A stretch of 25,861 nucleotides of DNA from a virus: positions 1 to 25,861 of the IMG/VR virus record IMGVR_UViG_3300025889_000846; one strand, given 5' to 3'. The position numbers and the translations under genes were made by a program. Below the pieces are notes generated by a model that saw nothing but the letters and a program-made list of their open reading frames with translations, was not told the DNA's origin and did not search any database. Of this stretch, positions 19,609-25,861 are shown piece after piece (position 1 is the first letter of the stretch; every line of letters begins with the position of its first letter).

Positions 19609-21282
19609 TTATCGAGGAGTAGTAAAGTTACGCGGCTCTAAGAATCCGCGATTAACCATATCCCGCGGACGTTGAGCTACTTCCTTCTCGTTTACTGGAA
19701 GTCTGTACGCGCTTCGTTCCGCTGGAGGAATGGAGTTAATAATACGTCGAGCTTCGTTTACGGATAGCTTCTTATTATCCCGGCGGAGATAGGTTCTCCG
19801 CTCCCAAAAATGCCGACAAGATCCGCCGCCTTTATACTTCCAGAGATCGTAAGTATCCGCTCCTCCCGCTCCCCATCCCGGATTGACAGCGCGAGAACTA
19901 GCCGCTACGATATCTTCTTTCCTATACACTTTCCCGGCGCTAACCATTTTTGTACAGAAGTCCCGGCTCTTATTGTCGGATACGGAAGGAGCGTAAGCGT
20001 AGCGTACTTTAATTAGCTCCGAATCTTGTTCGCTCTTGCCGTTAGGATTCGAGGAAGGAACGCGAGCAAAAGTAAAGAGAGCGTCTAATTCCGCTTCTTT
20101 CTCGTAGTCTACTTCCCGCGTATCGATAAGTTCCCATTCTTCGCCGATATCCTCTCCGAGCTCTTCTAGGAGCGTAAAAGCTTCCTCCGGAGTACGTTCG
20201 CTTATCTCTTTCGAGAGCTCCGTTTGTTGCGGCTGGAAAGCTGTAGAGATTCCTACGGCGTTATATAGCTTCTTACAAGCCTTTACGATAATCTCTTGAT
20301 ACGGCTTAATTACTTGCTTCTGGAATAGATCCGCCGATTCTCCCGCTCCAGCCGTTCCAAGTTTGCCGGGTACAGCTACGCCGAAGTTCTCCGGACTCGT
20401 AACGCGATGCCCTATCATAATCTTCGCCGTAGTTTCTTCGGAAAGGAACTCGTATTGCTTGTCCGCGTCTGAAAGCTGGAACGTATCTATAGACGGCTTT
20501 TGCTCTGGAAGATCCGAGAACGTAAGGAAGAACTTTCCCGCGTTATGAGCTCCGCTCGCTTGTTGTTCTATTTTGGCGCGAATCGCGGCTTGTTCTTCGT
20601 CGCTAGGATCGCCGTTAGCGAAATGGATAGCCATAGAAGGAGCGAGCCCGTTCTTAATGTTATTAATGTGGAAAGTAGAAATCTCTCTTTCTAGCTCGAT
20701 ATAGTTAATAGCTCCTACGTAATCGGGCTTCGGATAGTAATAGCTTCCCGGCGAGAACGGCTTAACGTACATAATCTGAACGGGATTCTCTAGTTTCGTC
20801 TCTACGTTAAATCGCGGAAACGCTGTAGGCTCTATAGCTTTATCCGTCCAGTCCCGCGAATAGTAGAAAGTCTCTACTTCTTCTTCCTCGTTAGCGCATC
20901 CGCTACGAACGTTCTCAAATGGAATATGAGATACGCGAGAGATCGTCTCCCTATCGAGACTCCAGTTAATTTCTAGAGCGAAGCCGGAGAATAGTTTGAG
21001 ATCGAGCGAAGCTTTACGAAGTTCTTCGTCGAAGTTCCAGCTATCATAAAGAAGCCGCGCGTCCAAGTCTTCCGGAACATAGCCGTCTCCGAAGATCATA
21101 AGCCCGATAGTAGTACATAAGGCTCTATGAGTAGGAGAATCGTTATACAGCTCTACGAGATAATTCGGAAAGCCGTTATCGTCTCCGAAATAAATTACGT
21201 TCTCCTCTTGCTTTTCCGCGTAGCTACGTTTCTCGTAGCCGGAAAGCTCGACGCTTTCTATCCTTGTTTTCTTATCCTCCAT
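19609..21282 (-). CDS. Portal protein with C-terminal extension
   Basis: This is a 557-residue protein. The start (ESVELSGYEKRSYAEKQEEN, VIYFGDDNGFPNYLVELYND, SPTHRALCTTIGLMIFGDGY) is typical of Bacteroidota phage portals; the crown and wing region follows (about 190-340), with VTSPENFGVAVPGKLGTAGA and ADLFQKQVIKPYQEIIVKAC. About 430-557 is an added domain (DNKSRDFCTKMVSAGKVYRK, EDIVAASSRAVNPGWGAGGA, DLWKYKGGGSCRHFWERRTY) that resembles a MuF-like or hydrolase-like tail seen in some phage portals. It forms the ring through which DNA is packaged. Its position next to lysis, not terminase, is unusual. Confidence 0.9.
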   Translation of the reverse strand: MEDKKTRIESVELSGYEKRSYAEKQEENVIYFGDDNGFPNYLVELYNDSPTHRALCTTIGLMIFGDGYVPEDLDARLLYDSWNFDEELRKASLDLKLFSGFALEINWSLDRETISRVSHIPFENVRSGCANEEEEVETFYYSRDWTDKAIEPTAFPRFNVETKLENPVQIMYVKPFSPGSYYYPKPDYVGAINYIELEREISTFHINNIKNGLAPSMAIHFANGDPSDEEQAAIRAKIEQQASGAHNAGKFFLTFSDLPEQKPSIDTFQLSDADKQYEFLSEETTAKIMIGHRVTSPENFGVAVPGKLGTAGAGESADLFQKQVIKPYQEIIVKACKKLYNAVGISTAFQPQQTELSKEISERTPEEAFTLLEELGEDIGEEWELIDTREVDYEKEAELDALFTFARVPSSNPNGKSEQDSELIKVRYAYAPSVSDNKSRDFCTKMVSAGKVYRKEDIVAASSRAVNPGWGAGGADTYDLWKYKGGGSCRHFWERRTYLRRDNKKLSVNEARRIINSIPPAERSAYRLPVNEKEVAQRPRDMVNRGFLEPRNFTTPR

Positions 21283-21661
21283 AATATACGATATCGTCCG
21301 TTAAAGTTACAGCGGGAGAGCTGGAGATAGCCGTTCCCGTTACGAAGAGAGTTCCTATTTCTACGCGAGCTAGCGCGTTCTCTGGATCGAGATTCGTACT
21401 AGAATTTTGTACGTATACGGCGTAGTCGTAATATCCGGTTTCCGTGAGGAGTACGTTATTCGTATCCGCTACGTTCGTCGCTACGTCTATTCGCGTATAT
21501 CGTGGGTTATCTTGGATAACGTATCCAACGAAATAATGCGCCTTCTTACTCATTCTATGAACGAGCTTAAAGAGATAATGCGTATAAGTCCAGTCTCGCG
21601 CCGCATCTTGCAAAGTAAGATAGATCGCTTGAGTTCCGCTATTTGGGTTAAGGCGTATCAT
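21272..21661 (-). CDS. Small beta-rich virion protein candidate
   Basis: This is a 129-residue Thr/Tyr/Asn-rich protein (MIRLNPNSGTQAIYLTLQDA, VGYVIQDNPRYTRIDVATNV, LFVTGTAISSSPAVTLTDDI) predicted all-beta, perhaps immunoglobulin-like. It overlaps the portal start by 11 nt and the glycosyltransferase stop by 4 nt (ATGA). Proteins of this kind occur just before portals in Bacteroidota phages. A decoration or fibre role is inferred. Confidence 0.6.
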   Translation of the reverse strand: MIRLNPNSGTQAIYLTLQDAARDWTYTHYLFKLVHRMSKKAHYFVGYVIQDNPRYTRIDVATNVADTNNVLLTETGYYDYAVYVQNSSTNLDPENALARVEIGTLFVTGTAISSSPAVTLTDDIVYYGG

Positions 21662-22311
21662 ATAATATAGGCTTCTGGAACGTAATCGTCTAGTAGTAAA
21701 TTCTCCTCCTTGTTTCGAAAGTAAGGAGTAATATTAATCTCTGTCTTTACGTCCGCGATAAATGCTCCCGGAATAATATCCGCTCGTCTTCGCGTAGTTG
21801 TATAGATACTTTCGGCGCTCATAGAATCTAATCCTTTATGCCTTTCGCCCCATAAGCGCGGAGTAATATCTATAATCTTTCTAGAGATATATCTTCCAGC
21901 TCCGCAAGGATAGCCTTCTAGCTTCCATCCTTTCCGCGTTTCGCGAGAGAAAAAAAAGAGCTCGTTAAATTGAGCGTAATCCGTCTTCTTCATAGAAGCT
22001 ACTATAGCTTTCGCTCCGCCCGGTAATAAGAAATCGTCGCTTCCTAGCTGTAATAAGTAATCCCATTTATCCCGCTTCATAAACTCTAGAAGCTCTTGAT
22101 TCTTGATCCCCATTATCCGGTTCTCTAGTCGCGTAACGTTATATCCGAATTCTTGCGCTAGTTCTTCTTGCTCGTCCTCGCTAGCTCCGATATATACGGA
22201 CGTAGAATAGCCTTCCTCCGCGAATTCTTTACGAGCTCTTTCGAGTCCTACGTAACAAGCTCGCGTAAGAGAAAGTCTTTTATAAACCGGAATATGGATA
22301 GCGATTCTCAT
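21658..22311 (-). CDS. GT-A glycosyltransferase-like protein in the structural operon
   Basis: This is a 217-residue protein. MRIAIHIPVYKRLSLTRACY is a GT2-type opening, and YLLQLGSDDFLLPGGAKAIV (Asp92, Asp93) carries the metal-binding D-x-D-like site of GT-A enzymes. The family transfers a sugar from a nucleotide sugar to an acceptor. It is the first gene after the strong terminator at 22346-22369 and the only obvious enzyme between capsid and portal, so a virion protein or the host surface is a likely target (inference). It is shorter than most GT2 enzymes and lacks a membrane segment. Confidence 0.7.
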   Translation of the reverse strand: MRIAIHIPVYKRLSLTRACYVGLERARKEFAEEGYSTSVYIGASEDEQEELAQEFGYNVTRLENRIMGIKNQELLEFMKRDKWDYLLQLGSDDFLLPGGAKAIVASMKKTDYAQFNELFFFSRETRKGWKLEGYPCGAGRYISRKIIDITPRLWGERHKGLDSMSAESIYTTTRRRADIIPGAFIADVKTEINITPYFRNKEENLLLDDYVPEAYII

Positions 22312-22345
22312 CTACAGAAATAACGCTATAACTCCATAAAATAAA

Positions 22346-22369
22346 CAAGGGAAGCTTTCGCCTCCCTTG
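22346..22369 (-). terminator. Strong intrinsic terminator after head and tail-tube genes
   Basis: On the minus strand a 10-bp stem with arms CAAGGGAGGC and GCTTCCCTTG closes on a GAAA (GNRA) tetraloop and is followed by TTTATTTTATGG. It separates the major capsid and tail-tube genes from the glycosyltransferase. Confidence 0.85.
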
Positions 22370-22402
22370 CTCAATCATACCAAACCAAACAAACGTATAT
22401 TA

Positions 22403-22918
22403 TTAGCTAATAGGCGTAAGCGTAATATTAGCTCCGATAGTTACGTGTGGACAAGGGAGCGCCTCTTGCGCCGTGAGATTAAACGTATATCCGCTTAAGT
22501 CTCCGTTAGCCGTTCCCGTTGCGATACTTCCTCCGCTAGCTTCTACGCCTCTATCGAGTCCCATAAGGAGATATTCTCCGTTATTGTCTTCGACGAGGAT
22601 AGAGAGCCGCGTTTTAAGCATAGCGTCGAATTCCGCCGTATCCGCCGCAACGAGAGAAGTAAGTACTACTTCTAGAGCTTGATCGTAGAAGAGAGTCCCG
22701 TTCTCGATGCTGGAGTTAATCGTTTGAGTTAAGTTCCCGGAATTTTTAGCGAGATCGTAGCCGTAAAATACGGCCGCTTGCGATGCGTCCGAAATAGCTC
22801 CCGCCGTTGGTTGCGGGAAATCGTCAGCGTCGAAAACTTTGACCCAAATTCGCCGGATTCCTCCTAGTCCCTTGTTACAAGGGAACGCGCGTCCCGTAAG
22901 AGTTAATGAACAAGGCAT
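22403..22918 (-). CDS. Probable major tail tube protein
   Basis: This is a 171-residue protein: MPCSLTLTGRAFPCNKGLGG with two N-terminal Cys, GGIRRIWVKVFDADDF, a Gly/Ser-rich middle (NSSIENGTLFYDQALEVVL), EYLLMGLDRGVEASGGSIAT, and an all-beta end (GYTFNLTAQEALPCPHVTIG). This sequence type lies downstream of the capsid in Bacteroidota siphophages, and no other candidate for the tube is present. It lies 11 nt after the capsid stop and before a strong terminator, which fits high expression. Another minor structural role is possible. Confidence 0.55.
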   Translation of the reverse strand: MPCSLTLTGRAFPCNKGLGGIRRIWVKVFDADDFPQPTAGAISDASQAAVFYGYDLAKNSGNLTQTINSSIENGTLFYDQALEVVLTSLVAADTAEFDAMLKTRLSILVEDNNGEYLLMGLDRGVEASGGSIATGTANGDLSGYTFNLTAQEALPCPHVTIGANITLTPIS

Positions 22919-22929
22919 AATAGGAAGAA

Positions 22930-23856
22930 TTAAGAAGCGCGACGAGCTACGCTCAACGAGTTAAGATCAACTACAGCACATCCAGCCGTAACAGCTACCA
23001 TACCTCGAACAACGTCCTCTAAAGTAGATTCGTTCAAGTCTACTACAGCCGCTGCTACATCTACATTGGTTCCGGTTAAGTCCGTTCCGAATACGAGATT
23101 ATTCCAAGGAGACAGAATAAAAGTATCGTCCGGCATTCCGCGAGGAGTAACGATCTTATATCCGGCGTAGCTTTCTACCATTTCTCCGAGTACAGCTCCA
23201 TAAGTAGCCGCCATTCCTTGATAGTAAAGAACTTTCATAGCCGGGCTCATGTAGAGATAAGTATTCTCATCTCCAGCGATAGCGCTAGGAGCTCCAGCTA
23301 CTACAGCCGAAAGGCGAGCCAAAATATTAGAAGCAGTAGTAGCGCCTCCCAACAAGGTTTCCGCGGTAGGAGATCCAGCTACGATAATGGAGTTAAAGCC
23401 TCCGAAAGCGGACGTAGACGTTCCGCCCGAAGTAGTTCCGTCCGTAGAGTTATAGCTTCCGCGCCACATATTCTTTTCGATATCTTGCGCCGCCGCTTTC
23501 GCGATATACTGGAGGAAAGCTTGGTTAGTATCCGCTGGAGCAAATTTGCTATTACGCATCAAATCCGCCTCCCAAGTAGCGGCGAGATCTTTTTGGCATA
23601 GCTCTAATTTAATTTCGAGCTTCGTAGTAGCCAAAGTAACTTCTCCGAGAGACGCTCCGGATTGACCCGTAAAGCCGCAAGTACGAGCGCGCAAAGTAGC
23701 GCCATCCCATTTACGGAGTACAGCCGTTCCGACTACGTTAGTACGTACGTCGCACCAATTATTTACGATCGTATCCGCCGCCATGATAGCGGGAGTTACG
23801 TAAGGAAGAGCGAGCTTCCCTTTATAGTTGCCTACAGAGGCGGTAATAGTTGCCAT
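22930..23856 (-). CDS. Major capsid protein, HK97 fold
   Basis: This is a 308-residue protein following protease and scaffold. It starts MATITASVGNYKGKLALPYV and ends with an HK97-like P-domain and A-domain pattern: AGDENTYLYMSPAMKVLYYQ, GYKIVTPRGMPDDTFILSPW, NNLVFGTDLTG, then VVDLNESTLEDVVRGMVAVT. Codon use is smoother than that of its neighbours, as expected for a highly expressed gene. No N-terminal delta domain is obvious; the separate scaffold gene supplies it. Confidence 0.85.
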   Translation of the reverse strand: MATITASVGNYKGKLALPYVTPAIMAADTIVNNWCDVRTNVVGTAVLRKWDGATLRARTCGFTGQSGASLGEVTLATTKLEIKLELCQKDLAATWEADLMRNSKFAPADTNQAFLQYIAKAAAQDIEKNMWRGSYNSTDGTTSGGTSTSAFGGFNSIIVAGSPTAETLLGGATTASNILARLSAVVAGAPSAIAGDENTYLYMSPAMKVLYYQGMAATYGAVLGEMVESYAGYKIVTPRGMPDDTFILSPWNNLVFGTDLTGTNVDVAAAVVDLNESTLEDVVRGMVAVTAGCAVVDLNSLSVARRAS

Positions 23857-23878
23857 AGTTAAATATTTAGGCGTTTAA

Positions 23879-24472
23879 TTATTGATTCATCATAGCCGCG
23901 ATACGCTCTTTAATAGGCATAGCGGCGAGTTCAGCTTGAGTAAAGCTCTTACGAGCTGGAGCTTCGAGGCGGTTAATCTTTCCGGCGGCTTGTTTGCTCA
24001 AGTTCTGGATTTCCTCGTTCTTAACTTCTAGGAGTTTATCTACGTGAGAGGCGAGCTCCGTTACGGCTTCTTTAATCATAGCCGCTACTTCCTCTTTACT
24101 CAAGTTAGCTTCTACTTCGTCTTTCGATTGCTCTACGGCTTCGGCTTCGGCTTCCGCTACAGCTTCAGCCATAGAAGAAATAACGCCTTCGGATACTTCG
24201 AACGTAGTTCCGTTATCCAGCGTATACGATCCATCCGGGAGAGGAATTTGTTCGCCGGCTTCGTTTACTACGAAAACGTCTACGCCTTCCGCGAAAGCGT
24301 CCGCGCTCGTCTGGATCTCTTGTCCGTTATCGAGCATAGCCGCGGCTAGTTGTACTTGCTCCGCTGGAGCTTCGCTTGTTTCCGCTTGCGCTTCCGCTTG
24401 CGGCTCTTCTACGGATAACTCTACTTCGTATTTCGCGAAGAGCTCCCGTACTTTTTCAATCATAGTTGCCAT
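23879..24472 (-). CDS. Capsid scaffold protein
   Basis: This is a 197-residue protein, very Glu/Ala-rich (EVELSVEEPQAEAQAETSEA, SSMAEAVAEAEAEAVEQSKD), coiled-coil-like in the middle, with a basic C-terminus (KINRLEAPARKSFTQAELAA, PIKERIAAMMNQ) that would bind capsid. Acidic middle and basic tip are the usual scaffold design. It lies directly between protease and capsid genes. ATG 24472 or ATG 24463 could be used. Confidence 0.8.
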   Translation of the reverse strand: MATMIEKVRELFAKYEVELSVEEPQAEAQAETSEAPAEQVQLAAAMLDNGQEIQTSADAFAEGVDVFVVNEAGEQIPLPDGSYTLDNGTTFEVSEGVISSMAEAVAEAEAEAVEQSKDEVEANLSKEEVAAMIKEAVTELASHVDKLLEVKNEEIQNLSKQAAGKINRLEAPARKSFTQAELAAMPIKERIAAMMNQ

Positions 24473-24489
24473 AAGGACTTATTTAGGGT

Positions 24490-25515
24490 TTAACGATTAT
24501 CGTTCTTGTTATTTGACAAAAGGCGCTCTAAATCTTCTAGAGCTGTAAGCTCCGCGTATTGATTGCATACGGCGTATCGTTGTTTCTCGTCTGGAAATTC
24601 GTTAACTAGTTCTCCCATACAGCGCGAAAGAAAGTCCTCTTTACTTTCTCCCGGTTGAGGCGTAGAGAGCTCGATAGCTCCTAACTCTTTTAGCTTCGCT
24701 TCGCTCCAGCGCTTCGCCGCCTTCCCTCCCCAAAGAAGATAAGAGATAGTCCCGCAAGCACTAGTATCGCTTTCGTCGTAATCTCCTTCGGCTCGCGAGA
24801 GATAAGAGTACATACGTTTAATAGTCTCCTCCGATATCGGTTCTCCGTTCGCTAGTTGTTGCGCTCGTACTTTTCCCGTTTGCGTAGCGCATTTATTCCC
24901 GTTCTTCTCGTTAAGCTCTATCCCTCTTTTCGCGTTATTCTTTACGCCTTCTGGATAGTCGGTATAACTAGCTAGCTCCGTTACTTCCTTCGAGAGATCC
25001 GTAGTCTCCTTATCCGATTCTTTGCGCTTAAAGAGTCCCTCGATACTGAATCCCTTTACTCGTCCTTCCTTTACGAGACTCCATACTTCCGGGCTATCTA
25101 CTTTCATCGTAGCTACCCAAGATCCGATAGGAAGCTTTAAACCATATAGAGCGCTCTTATCGTGTACGGAGTCCTCTACTATCCAGCTCTCTATAGTTGT
25201 TACGCCTTGTATCGCTAATTCATGCTCTAGCGTAGCTTGCTTATGATTCCCGCTCTTTGCGTATTTCTCTAGCGCCGCGCGGATTGTCTCTTTAGTAAAG
25301 TAAATATAGAACTCCTCGCCTCCTTGATTCCTGTATATAGGCTTGTCCGGAACGAGTACAGCTCCCATAATAAGCCGCTTCTCTTCGTCGATAGAACGAA
25401 AGGAATACTCTTCGGCTTTAAGAGCTATCCAATTTTCTTCTATCGCTGGATCATCTACGAGAGAGATAGCGCGTACGCCTTCGCTCTCTTCTTCTAGGAT
25501 TAATTCGTACAGCAT
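24490..25515 (-). CDS. Prohead protease, XkdF-like, with two extra C-terminal domains
   Basis: This is a 341-residue protein. ATG 25515 begins the conserved MLYELILEEESEGVRAISLV (XkdF-like N-terminus) and lies two bases after the tape-measure stop; the longer frame from 25578 overlaps that gene. His98 (LEHEL) and Ser157 (GFSIEG) are likely catalytic residues. After about 180 come a DUF-like segment (YPEGVKNNAKRGIELNEKNG, VRAQQLANGEPISEETIKRM, AWGG-like LLWGGKAAKRWSEA) and a final module (PQPGESKEDFLSRCMGELVN, EFPDEKQRYAVCNQ), both known from ends of other phage head proteins. It would cleave scaffold and capsid during maturation. Confidence 0.75.
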   Translation of the reverse strand: MLYELILEEESEGVRAISLVDDPAIEENWIALKAEEYSFRSIDEEKRLIMGAVLVPDKPIYRNQGGEEFYIYFTKETIRAALEKYAKSGNHKQATLEHELAIQGVTTIESWIVEDSVHDKSALYGLKLPIGSWVATMKVDSPEVWSLVKEGRVKGFSIEGLFKRKESDKETTDLSKEVTELASYTDYPEGVKNNAKRGIELNEKNGNKCATQTGKVRAQQLANGEPISEETIKRMYSYLSRAEGDYDESDTSACGTISYLLWGGKAAKRWSEAKLKELGAIELSTPQPGESKEDFLSRCMGELVNEFPDEKQRYAVCNQYAELTALEDLERLLSNNKNDNR

Positions 25516-25516
25516 T

Positions 25517-25861
25517 TTAAAAAGATAGTAAAGCTTGTTCGCGGAGTTTTTGATTCGCTTGTAAGCCGTTAGATACATCGTTAGAAAGAACGTAACTACG
25601 GAATCCCTCTTGCGGAGCGGATGGAATTTGCGGCGCTTGCGCTTGCGTTCTATTCTGATTCTGAAGAGCTACAGAAGGAAGAGAAGGAGCGGAAGGAGCG
25701 CTAGCGCCTCCCTCGAATTTCTCTCTAGATATTATAGCTATTTGCGCCGCTCCAGCTACAGCCGCCGCCGCCGCGGAAGCATAACGCGAGAAAGGAGCTA
25801 CGCTATCTTTTGCGAGAGCGTCTACTATCGCTTGAGCCGTTCCGATTACAGCCGTAGAGAT
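25517..25861 (-). CDS. Tail tape measure protein (C-terminal residues 459-572)
   Basis: This is the C-terminal part of the same gene, in frame with the left-end piece once the 139-bp repeat is merged. It repeats residues 459-504 and adds a 68-residue tail rich in Ser, Ala, Pro and Gln (around GGASAPSAPSLPS and QAQAPQIPSAPQ), ending in REQALLSF. The TAA is two bases upstream of the protease ATG (25515), consistent with coupled translation. Residue 501 is Ile here and Val in the left copy. Confidence 0.85.
   Translation of the reverse strand: MSTAVIGTAQAIVDALAKDSVAPFSRYASAAAAAVAGAAQIAIISREKFEGGASAPSAPSLPSVALQNQNRTQAQAPQIPSAPQEGFRSYVLSNDVSNGLQANQKLREQALLSF
25723..25861. repeat. Right copy of 139-bp terminal direct repeat
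   Basis: This matches bases 1-139 except T at 25735 against C at 13. On the minus strand the difference changes tape-measure codon 501 from GTA (Val) to ATA (Ile), a conservative change, so it may be a real population variant rather than an error. Confidence 0.95.

Noticed and set aside
22391-22412. TACGTTTG box and 12-bp palindrome near the end of the tail-tube gene
   Set aside because: No -33 box at proper distance, and it would direct transcription straight into the terminator, so not called a promoter.
1-25861. tRNA genes
   Set aside because: No cloverleaf with conserved arms was noticed on either strand by eye; a computed scan was not possible.

Overview
The window looks like the complete genome of a small tailed dsDNA bacteriophage, read on a circular map. 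The first 139 bases recur as the last 139 (one mismatch), giving a unit of about 25,722 bp, and the tape-measure gene runs across that junction. Every credible gene is on the minus strand, and genes are packed with ATGA, TAATG and TTGA overlaps. The phage probably infects a member of the Bacteroidota. Two promoters carry the TAnnTTTG -7 box of that phylum, one of them with a TTTG -33 box at 19 bp spacing. Shine-Dalgarno sites are weak or absent, and many structural proteins resemble families I associate with Bacteroidota siphophages. No integrase, tRNA or CRISPR is visible.

Layout, following transcription (high to low coordinates, then around the circle). (1) Early block 17912-16725: a promoter, two small proteins, an SSB-like protein, a small HTH protein, then a terminator. 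(2) A ribbon-helix-helix repressor-like gene (16663) behind a 21-bp palindrome and promoter. It leads into replication and recombination genes: a lambda-O-like initiator with six iterons inside its coding sequence, a replisome-type protein, a PP-loop (PAPS-reductase-like) enzyme, a small protein ending in a clamp-binding motif, a NinG-like protein, a sigma-like protein, a Cys-rich protein, a RecE/Cas4-like nuclease and four very small genes. (3) A ParB-like protein, then small and large terminase (11060-9143). (4) Tail genes: an assembly chaperone with a probable -1 frameshift on a T9 run, a terminator-like domain fused to a fibre, a LamG-like protein, a tail-completion-like protein, two large tail-tip proteins, a small membrane protein and the tape measure, which crosses the circular junction. 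(5) Head genes 25515-22403: protease, scaffold, major capsid, likely tail tube, then a strong GNRA-hairpin terminator. (6) A glycosyltransferase-like gene, a small beta-rich protein, portal and connector, then lysis genes (XhlA-like, amidase, two small membrane proteins) and a terminator at 17942-17980.

The most unusual points are the iteron origin inside the initiator gene with copies read in different frames, the RHH gene with its palindromic operator and flush promoter, the chaperone frameshift, the tail-terminator/fibre fusion, the displaced portal next to lysis, two neighbouring genes with the same QLSL(F/L) clamp-binding-like tail, and a compositionally foreign block inside the PP-loop gene.
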